From positions 1 through 5,544 of the forward strand of contig CAAEOA010000075.1 of NCBI GenBank assembly GCA_900757485.1: a DNA stretch of 5,544 nucleotides, read 5' to 3'. The position numbers and the translations under genes were made by a program. Below, piece after piece: positions 1 to 4,256 of the stretch (positions are counted from its first letter, which is position 1; each line of letters starts with the position of its first letter). The DNA comes from Oscillospiraceae bacterium (GTDB lineage: Bacteria > Bacillota > Clostridia > Oscillospirales > Ruminococcaceae). The notes under the pieces were generated by a model. The model was not told the origin of the DNA. It searched no databases and worked only from the letters and a program-made list of their open reading frames with translations.

Positions 1-1038
1 GTGCGAAATGGGTTTGCTATTATCCACTCGTCTTTTTTGGCTTTGATAAAACGCAATTGTCCAAACCTTTGGATGCATCAACTGTATTCCTTCTACACTG
101 ATATTTTCGGCGTCTTTGATACAGACAATTCTGCCGTCATCTCCCAAACTGGTAAGTTCCTGGCCACATATAGTACCTCTGCCCCTCATTGTCACATTCT
201 TGATGCCATGACCATAAAAACGACCGTATACAAAAGCTCCCGGCGCAAAGTAATAGATTTTATTGCTTTCCAGATAATAAACCTGATGGTAATAAACACC
301 GGGTTCAAAATACACTACATTTGGATCATTCTTATCAGGCACATTTTCTTCTGGCGGATTTGCAAAAATATACAAAGGATTTGGCGCAGTATTTCCGTTA
401 CTGGTATCTCCGTTAATTTTAATAAAATATTGACCTTGATTAGTAAGAGTAAACTTAATAACATTGTTTGAACGGGTAAACTTTATATTATCTCTAGATG
501 GAAGAATTTCAATAGAAGAAACAGCATAGTTTGCTGTAACCTCAACCGTTACAGATCCAGAGAAATCGAACGATGTGTATTCTGCATATCCTGATTGATA
601 ATTGGCACCAACAGTCACTTCAGAACGATAAACAAAACTGTTTTTCCCGTTGACCTTGACTGAATGCATCACTCCTATTACTTCCTCATCCAAGCCCTCC
701 GGAACCGGGTAGACTGTCAAAGACGGAGCAGTAGGCTTCGCAGTACTTTTTGATGAAGTTGCTGAAGTCACAACAGAGGGGCTGCTAACAGCCGAAGATT
801 TTGCAGCACTTTTACTTGTCGCGATTGACTCTGCATTGTTAACTAATGAAGTTGCCGCGTCACTGCTTACAATATCAGTTGAAGTATCGCTGACTGCTGA
901 GGAAACATATGAAGAATTATTCACGCTTTCTGTTGCTTCCCTGTTACATCCGGTCGATGTAATGAATAATGCGAAGACAGATAAAACTACAATAAAAATT
1001 CTAATCGCATTTTCAAAAACACCTATTTGTCGATTCAT
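1..1038 (-). CDS. Lipoprotein with right-handed beta-helix glycoside hydrolase domain (GH28/GH49-like), 3' end outside window
   Basis: The frame is open from ATG at 1038 to the window edge: 346 residues, with the C-terminus missing. Residues 11-29 are a hydrophobic signal segment ending in STGC, so Cys31 is the likely lipidated residue and the protein would be anchored outside the membrane. The lipobox is imperfect, with Ser at -3. Residues 32-105 are a Ser/Thr/Ala-rich spacer. Residues 124-228 form a beta-sandwich-like N-domain ending in PLYIFANPP. The beta-helix begins at about 240, with VVYFEPGVY, YYFAPGAFVYGRF and MRGRGTICG. It aligns almost without gaps to the 503-residue protein two genes upstream, so they are tandem paralogues. 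The catalytic Asp residues would lie beyond the window. ATG 1038 is preferred over ATG 1047 because the AGAAAGGA ribosome site sits 8 bases before it but touches the earlier ATG. The start overlaps the preceding gene by 26 bases. Substrate is unknown; the family suggests a glycan, perhaps pectic. Confidence 0.88.
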   Translation of the reverse strand, partial: MNRQIGVFENAIRIFIVVLSVFALFITSTGCNREATESVNNSSYVSSAVSDTSTDIVSSDAATSLVNNAESIATSKSAAKSSAVSSPSVVTSATSSKSTAKPTAPSLTVYPVPEGLDEEVIGVMHSVKVNGKNSFVYRSEVTVGANYQSGYAEYTSFDFSGSVTVEVTANYAVSSIEILPSRDNIKFTRSNNVIKFTLTNQGQYFIKINGDTSNGNTAPNPLYIFANPPEENVPDKNDPNVVYFEPGVYYHQVYYLESNKIYYFAPGAFVYGRFYGHGIKNVTMRGRGTICGQELTSLGDDGRIVCIKDAENISVEGIQLMHPKVWTIAFYQSQKRRVDNSKPISH

Positions 1039-1423
1039 TTGTTTCATCCTTTCTGATTATATATCGTATAACCGGTGCCAAATAAACACCGTCACAGTCG
1101 GGATTACTGATTTGATTAGTACCAAAAATCAAAGTGTCTCCCGCATTGACATTCACTTGAAGATTAACGAAATAAACTGCATTGGGATCATTTATTAAAA
1201 TTTGATTCCACAGTTGTTTTTTTTCATTGTGTAATATATAAAGCTGTGTTCCATCTCCGCCATTTGCTCTACGAGTTGCTTCTGCCAACACCTCCACGGT
1301 TCCCCGCTTGGGTGCCTGCCAAGTCAGAAGCGGATCATATATCCCGTCGCAATGAAGAAATCCCTGTTGAATAATACAAAAATTACTGTCAGGACACCTC
1401 CATTGTGCATCTTCCTTTATCAT
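1013..1423 (-). CDS. Small beta-sandwich-like protein, possible accessory or C-terminal domain of the upstream glycosidase
   Basis: This is a 136-residue protein with no signal peptide or membrane segment. Visible motifs are LTWQAPKRGTVEV (33-45), GGDGTQLYI (55-63) and VNVNAGDTLIFGTN (90-103), followed by a DCDGVYLAPVI block (109-119). The order 'W-x-A/S-P-x-x-G-x-V', 'GG-x-G', 'V-x-x-GD-x-I/L-x-F', 'D-x-x-x-x-x-P-x-I' resembles small beta-sandwich domains found next to, or at the C-terminus of, bacterial glycosidases; this is from memory of such proteins. The start overlaps the stop of the 503-residue gene as ATGA, with GGTGA 9 bases upstream as a ribosome site, so it should be translated by coupling. 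Its own end overlaps the lipoprotein start by 26 bases. It lies in the -1 frame after an A7 run, so it may also be made as an extension of the upstream enzyme. Five Cys residues are present. A carbohydrate-binding role is an inference. Confidence 0.75.
   Translation of the reverse strand: MIKEDAQWRCPDSNFCIIQQGFLHCDGIYDPLLTWQAPKRGTVEVLAEATRRANGGDGTQLYILHNEKKQLWNQILINDPNAVYFVNLQVNVNAGDTLIFGTNQISNPDCDGVYLAPVIRYIIRKDETNESTNRCF
1047..1054 (-). promoter_or_regulatory. Ribosome binding site deciding the lipoprotein start
   Basis: AGAAAGGA reads toward the lipoprotein gene from inside the last codons of the 136-residue gene. It is 8 bases from ATG 1038 but overlaps the first base of the in-frame ATG at 1047, which would leave no spacer. 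The downstream ATG is therefore the better start. Confidence 0.65.
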
Positions 1424-2931
1424 TTTTTTATTTCACCAGTTTGTGTATTTTTATACTGATAATACCAATTATGAAATCCTTGTAATTCCAGAAAATCCCA
1501 TTCAAAACAATAAGCCTTTGATATACCTTCCGGGTCATCAGAACTGACACAGGGATCAACGACTATTTCTCTTACCTGCTCATTATATAAGATGTCTTTT
1601 TGACAGAGCAGTTTGCCCTCTTTGCTGCGTACATTACGGAAATAAATGTTTTCTATCGGCAAAGCGGTATCCAATCCCAGAACACAACCTCCGGGAATTC
1701 CTCCGGCAACCCAAACATCATCAACCAATACATCTCTGATCGTACCGGATCCTCGATCCACAACAAAACGGAAAAGACTCTTTAAAGGACAATCCGGAAG
1801 CGCCAAATCCACACGGATGTCGCGGAATATCACCTTTTCTACATTTCCTTTATCGTGAGGTTCAATTGCCATAATTGCTTCCAAGCGCCACACCGGCGGC
1901 ATGGATTGATTAAGTACATCAATGTGTTCAAAAGTAATGTTTTTAATATTTCCTGCTGTTTCATATCCGATCGACATGGGATTAGAGGAATCACACCATA
2001 CTACGCAACGTCGAAAAGTTATAGATACACAGTCAACAGGCATCTCACTAAAATAAACACCATGAACCATTTCCGAAGCTTTAACTGCCAAGATATCATC
2101 ATGACCACGAAAAAAGCAATTTTCCACCAACACATCTCGACAACCGCATATATCACAACCATCTGAGCTCATTCCGTGGGAAATTGTTTTGATATTATCA
2201 ATATGTACTTGATTGGTGTGATACAATGCCACAGTCCACACCTTCGGATGAACAATACAAATACCCTCAATGGTAATATTGGTAGCGTTGCGAATACAAA
2301 TTGTTCTACCCTCGTCATATAAATCCGTCAATGCTTCTCCGCATAAAATACCCCGTCCGCAGATTTTAACATCATGAATATCTTTGCCAAAAAATCTCCC
2401 GTTTACAAATGCACCCGGTGCCAAATAATAAGTTTTACCGCTTTGCAATTTATAGTTTTGATGCGGATAAATGCCCGGTGCAAAATAAATAACATCCGGA
2501 TCATCAGGCTGTGGTATATTTGTTTCCGGCAGATCGGCAAATAAATAAAGCGGGAATTTGGAGGTGTTTCCATTTCGGAGGCTACCATTAATTTTTACAA
2601 AGTACTGTCCTGGTTTATCAATTGTAAATGTTATTTGTCGTCCGTTCTGCACGGCAAATATTCCCGCTCTGGATGGCAAAATTTCAACACAATCAACTGA
2701 ATATTGCACATCAATCAATATCTCTGTTTTTCCGTGCCAAGCAAAAGAGGCATATTCAGCAAAACCGATTTGTTGATGAGCACCGCAAGTCACTTCTGTT
2801 TGGTAAATAAAACATGTCTGCCCGTTTATTTTTAGTCTGTGCCGGCTGCCGCAAAGATGTTCGGGAAGCTCTTTGGGCACATCATAAACAACAGATTGCC
2901 TATGCGAGGCAACTATTTGATTTGATTTCAT
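1420..2931 (-). CDS. Right-handed beta-helix glycoside hydrolase-like protein (GH28/GH49-like), no signal peptide
   Basis: This 503-residue protein probably hydrolyses a glycan or oligosaccharide. Residues 32-138 form a beta-sandwich-like N-domain (from HRLKINGQ to PLYLFADLP). The beta-helix runs from about 147: VIYFAPGIY, YYLAPGAFVNGRF (168-180), VKICGRGILCG (188-198) and ITIEGICIVHPKVWTVALYH (219-238). Candidate catalytic acids are Asp257 in SSDGCD and Asp278-Asp279 in GHDD; the 21/22-residue spacing equals that of the three acids in fungal GH28 polygalacturonase. The usual GHG before SIG is replaced by SNP (316-318), and the RIK site reads RLE (349-351), so a non-pectinase substrate is possible. 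An N-terminal sandwich plus helix is also the GH49 layout. There is no signal peptide, so it is predicted cytoplasmic, unlike its lipoprotein paralogue downstream. An in-frame TGA lies just upstream of ATG 2931, and AAAGTGA 9 bases before it is a modest ribosome site. It is first in the minus-strand operon. Confidence 0.9.
   Translation of the reverse strand: MKSNQIVASHRQSVVYDVPKELPEHLCGSRHRLKINGQTCFIYQTEVTCGAHQQIGFAEYASFAWHGKTEILIDVQYSVDCVEILPSRAGIFAVQNGRQITFTIDKPGQYFVKINGSLRNGNTSKFPLYLFADLPETNIPQPDDPDVIYFAPGIYPHQNYKLQSGKTYYLAPGAFVNGRFFGKDIHDVKICGRGILCGEALTDLYDEGRTICIRNATNITIEGICIVHPKVWTVALYHTNQVHIDNIKTISHGMSSDGCDICGCRDVLVENCFFRGHDDILAVKASEMVHGVYFSEMPVDCVSITFRRCVVWCDSSNPMSIGYETAGNIKNITFEHIDVLNQSMPPVWRLEAIMAIEPHDKGNVEKVIFRDIRVDLALPDCPLKSLFRFVVDRGSGTIRDVLVDDVWVAGGIPGGCVLGLDTALPIENIYFRNVRSKEGKLLCQKDILYNEQVREIVVDPCVSSDDPEGISKAYCFEWDFLELQGFHNWYYQYKNTQTGEIKK
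1423..1429 (-). other. A AAA AAA slippery heptamer before the stop codon
   Basis: The 503-residue frame ends ATA AAA AAA TGA. The seven A's are phased as X XXY YYZ (A AAA AAA), the arrangement used for -1 slippage. After a -1 slip the next codons are ATG ATA AAG, which is the frame of the 136-residue gene, giving a fusion of about 640 residues. Only a weak CCTG/CAGG pairing was seen downstream, and the GGTGA 3 bases upstream is too close to act as a typical frameshift stimulator. Plain ATGA reinitiation is the simpler reading. A run of A's can also cause slippage of RNA polymerase, or be a sequencing indel. Confidence 0.4.
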
Positions 2932-2974
2932 TTTTTGATTTCACTTTCTTACCATCTTATTTCAGGTTATATTC

Positions 2975-2980
2975 ATTATA
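2975..2980 (-). promoter_or_regulatory. -10 element of the beta-helix operon promoter
   Basis: A perfect TATAAT on the minus strand places the start of transcription near 2968 and gives a leader of roughly 37 bases before ATG 2931. With a 17-base spacer the -35 position (2998-3003) reads AGATAT, which is not a usable sigma-A -35, and there is no TGn extension. Such a promoter would need an activator. The shared box at 3001-3021 is placed to provide one. Confidence 0.6.
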
Positions 2981-3000
2981 TCGAAAGCTGCCGTTTAATA

Positions 3001-3021
3001 TCTATCAAAATCACAAACAGT
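3001..3021 (-). promoter_or_regulatory. Candidate AraC-family activator box, copy facing the beta-helix operon
   Basis: This 21-base element reads ACT, then six degenerate bases, then GATTTTGATAGA. It matches the copy on the other strand (3210-3230) at 16 of 21 positions, counted by eye, including 11 of the last 12. Exactly 20 bases separate it from TATAAT, the same as in the other copy, and its end runs 3 bases into the -35 position. The length and placement fit the binding site of an AraC/XylS-type activator working at a class II promoter. Assigning it to the regulator encoded at 3297 is an inference. Confidence 0.55.
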
Positions 3022-3110
3022 ATTCTGCGTTACTTAAGAAATTCTGACATTATCATTATTCGAATTTCATTTTTTGGATTTTTTAATAGAAATTTCATCC
3101 TAAAAAATTA

Positions 3111-3139
3111 TTGACGATTAGTCTATTTTATGTTATACC
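3111..3139 (+). promoter_or_regulatory. Possible constitutive sigma-A promoter upstream of the regulator
   Basis: TTGACG (3111-3116) is followed after 17 bases by TATACC (3134-3139), and TG at 3131-3132 makes an extended -10. This is the only site in the region with a good -35. Transcripts would start near 3146 and carry a leader of about 150 bases that crosses the shared box and an inverted repeat. It could supply basal regulator expression, but in AT-rich DNA a chance match is possible. Confidence 0.4.
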
Positions 3140-3209
3140 TATAAAACAGGTTGCTTATTGTAGATTTTTGAAAAATAGGCATGTCATAATTTTGTAAATT
3201 TAACTCTTA

Positions 3210-3230
3210 ACTTGTGGGGATTTTGGTAGA
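3210..3230 (+). promoter_or_regulatory. Candidate AraC-family activator box, copy facing the regulator operon
   Basis: This 21-base element reads ACT, then six degenerate bases, then GATTTTGGTAGA. It is the partner of the minus-strand copy at 3001-3021. It lies 20 bases upstream of a perfect TATAAT at 3251 and overlaps the -35 position (3228-3233, AGAAAA). Just upstream is a short direct repeat, TTAACT at 3200-3205 and 3207-3212. The position suggests self-activation of the regulator operon, or switching between activation and repression. Confidence 0.55.
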
Positions 3231-3246
3231 AAAACACCTGCCAAAA
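3221..3246 (+). repeat. Inverted repeat TTTTGGTAG / CTGCCAAAA
   Basis: TTTTGGTAG (3221-3229) can pair with CTGCCAAAA (3238-3246) over 9 positions, one of them G-U, around an 8-base A-rich loop. No T run follows, so it is not a terminator. It overlaps the shared promoter box, and the opposite promoter does not keep the right arm. It may be a hairpin in transcripts from the upstream promoter, a second operator, or chance. Confidence 0.35.
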
Positions 3247-3250
3247 GCAA

Positions 3251-3256
3251 TATAAT
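3251..3256 (+). promoter_or_regulatory. -10 element of the regulator operon promoter
   Basis: A perfect TATAAT with no recognisable -35 (AGAAAA at 17-base spacing) and no TGn extension. Transcription would start near 3263, about 34 bases before ATG 3297, much like the roughly 37-base leader on the other side. The shared box 20 bases upstream suggests activator dependence. Confidence 0.5.
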
Positions 3257-3280
3257 TATTGTATCCTCATTGCGGCATAA

Positions 3281-3290
3281 AAGGAGGAGG
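3281..3290 (+). promoter_or_regulatory. Strong ribosome binding site of the regulator gene
   Basis: AAGGAGGAGG ends 6 bases before ATG 3297. It lies inside the in-frame extension that would begin at TTG 3270, which rules against that longer start and fixes the 319-residue protein. Confidence 0.85.
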
Positions 3291-3296
3291 TATACG

Positions 3297-4256
3297 ATGG
3301 ATTGTGTTTCAAAAAAACATCTGAACGAATCCGGTTATTTTCCGGTAGTAGTCTCTTATTACAAAACGAAATGGGACAAATACGAAATTATTCCTCACTC
3401 CCATACTCGAATGGAAATCATGTATGTAATTGAAGGACATTGTGCCATAGGAGTACAGGAGAAAACGATCACACTGAATGCATTCAATTATATTTTATTA
3501 GACTCAAATGTCCCGCACAGTTTACATATTAATGAAAGCTGTGCAATATTGAATATTGAAATCGAATTCCAACAACGAAACTTTGCAGGCACTGATTTGT
3601 CAGATCTTGCGGCACAATCCTCTTTTCTCCATCGACTGGCTGACGCATGTGCACCTTTTTTTGTTCTTAAGGACAGCGGATCCGTTTTTCGAACTCTGCT
3701 CAGTTTGTATGAAGAATTAGATTTTGATAAACCGGATGCACCCGGAACTTTATTGCTTCTAAATTATCTGTTGCTGTGTTTAGGAAAGGCGGTCAATGAT
3801 ACGGCACAGGTTTCACATTCAGATTATGATTATGTAGAAAGAGCTTGTAATTATATCAAAGACCATATAGAGGAAAAAATTAAAATCGGAGATATTTCGG
3901 AGTATGTTCACATCAATTCAGCTTATTTGCAACGCTTATTTAAGAAAATAAACGGACAAACAATCGTTAACTATATCAATGAGCAGCGCATTTTGCTGGC
4001 ACAAAAGCTACTGGAACAAACAGATCGCGATATTGCCGAACTTGCGCTTGCTTTAGGTTTCAGCTCGCAACAATATTTCAGCTATCTTTTTAAACGTTGC
4101 GCAGGAATGTCTCCCAGAAGATATCGAAAGGAGCACAGCGGTAAAGCAGGAAAGCTGAACCGGATATCCTATGCTGAGCAACGTGTATATCAGGAAAATT
4201 TACCGGAAATACAATACGAACCCGGTGCTTTTGAGCGAGAGGAGGACTCCCAATGA
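3297..4256 (+). CDS. AraC/XylS-family transcriptional regulator with N-terminal cupin sensor
   Basis: This is a 319-residue cytoplasmic DNA-binding regulator of the usual family length. Residues 24-92 match the AraC-type cupin ligand domain: HSH at 34-36, Glu40, VIEGHCAIGV (44-53) and VPHSLHI (72-78). A helical linker follows. Residues 179-280 hold the double helix-turn-helix: the first in KIGDISEYVHINSAYLQRLFKK (196-217), the second in DIAELALALGFSSQQYFSYLFKR (245-267), ending in the typical MSPRRYRKEH (271-280). A charged tail of about 40 residues follows. Regulators of this layout normally bind a sugar or oligosaccharide and activate neighbouring catabolic genes. It stands divergent to the beta-helix operon, and the matched boxes upstream of both operons are plausible targets. 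Its stop overlaps the next start as ATGA, so regulator and binding-type protein are co-expressed. The ligand cannot be told from sequence. Confidence 0.95.
   Translation: MDCVSKKHLNESGYFPVVVSYYKTKWDKYEIIPHSHTRMEIMYVIEGHCAIGVQEKTITLNAFNYILLDSNVPHSLHINESCAILNIEIEFQQRNFAGTDLSDLAAQSSFLHRLADACAPFFVLKDSGSVFRTLLSLYEELDFDKPDAPGTLLLLNYLLLCLGKAVNDTAQVSHSDYDYVERACNYIKDHIEEKIKIGDISEYVHINSAYLQRLFKKINGQTIVNYINEQRILLAQKLLEQTDRDIAELALALGFSSQQYFSYLFKRCAGMSPRRYRKEHSGKAGKLNRISYAEQRVYQENLPEIQYEPGAFEREEDSQ
4241..4245 (+). promoter_or_regulatory. Ribosome binding site of the exported two-module protein
   Basis: GGAGG lies within the last codons of the regulator gene, 7 bases before ATG 4253. It supports that start and a high translation rate independent of simple reinitiation. 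Confidence 0.8.

Larger units (their letters stand above)
2932..3296. other. Divergent intergenic control region
   Basis: These 365 very AT-rich bases separate the two operons and hold no convincing gene. From left to right they contain the leader and TATAAT of the minus-strand operon, a 21-base box shared with the opposite promoter, a CAGAAT direct repeat on the minus strand, AT-rich DNA with a repeated AATTTCAT (3063 and 3091), a sigma-A type promoter pointing right, the second copy of the shared box with its TATAAT, and the strong ribosome site of the regulator gene. No terminator is expected here because transcription diverges, and none was seen. Confidence 0.8.

Noticed and set aside
1..471. 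Plus-strand 156-residue open frame at the left edge
   Set aside because: It is antisense to the lipoprotein beta-helix region, which aligns residue by residue with its paralogue. The plus-strand frame is a shadow.
1039..1047. ATG at 1047 as start of the lipoprotein
   Set aside because: The only ribosome site (AGAAAGGA) touches this ATG, leaving no spacer, whereas ATG 1038 is 8 bases away from it.
836..1198. Plus-strand 120-residue open frame
   Set aside because: It lies opposite the lipoprotein start and the 136-residue gene, has no ribosome site, and shows no domain-like pattern. The minus strand has matched paralogue sequence and proper starts.
2814..3047. Plus-strand 77-residue open frame running into the intergenic region
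   Set aside because: It is antisense to the start of the 503-residue gene, crosses its promoter, and has no ribosome site or recognisable protein pattern.
2925..3076. 13-base repeat ATTTCATTTTTTG at 2925 and 3064
   Set aside because: On the minus strand the upstream copy resembles the start site of the 503-residue gene, but its reading frame stops after four codons and lies upstream of the likely transcription start. It is A/T-rich and may be chance.
3078..3091. Third copy of the promoter box (GATTTTTTAATAGA)
   Set aside because: It needs a 2-base insertion to fit the core and has no TATAAT at the matching distance, so it is probably AT-rich background.
3270..3296. Longer TTG start for the AraC regulator
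   Set aside because: The extension would encode the ribosome site AAGGAGGAGG itself. ATG 3297 lies 6 bases after that site and gives the normal family N-terminus.
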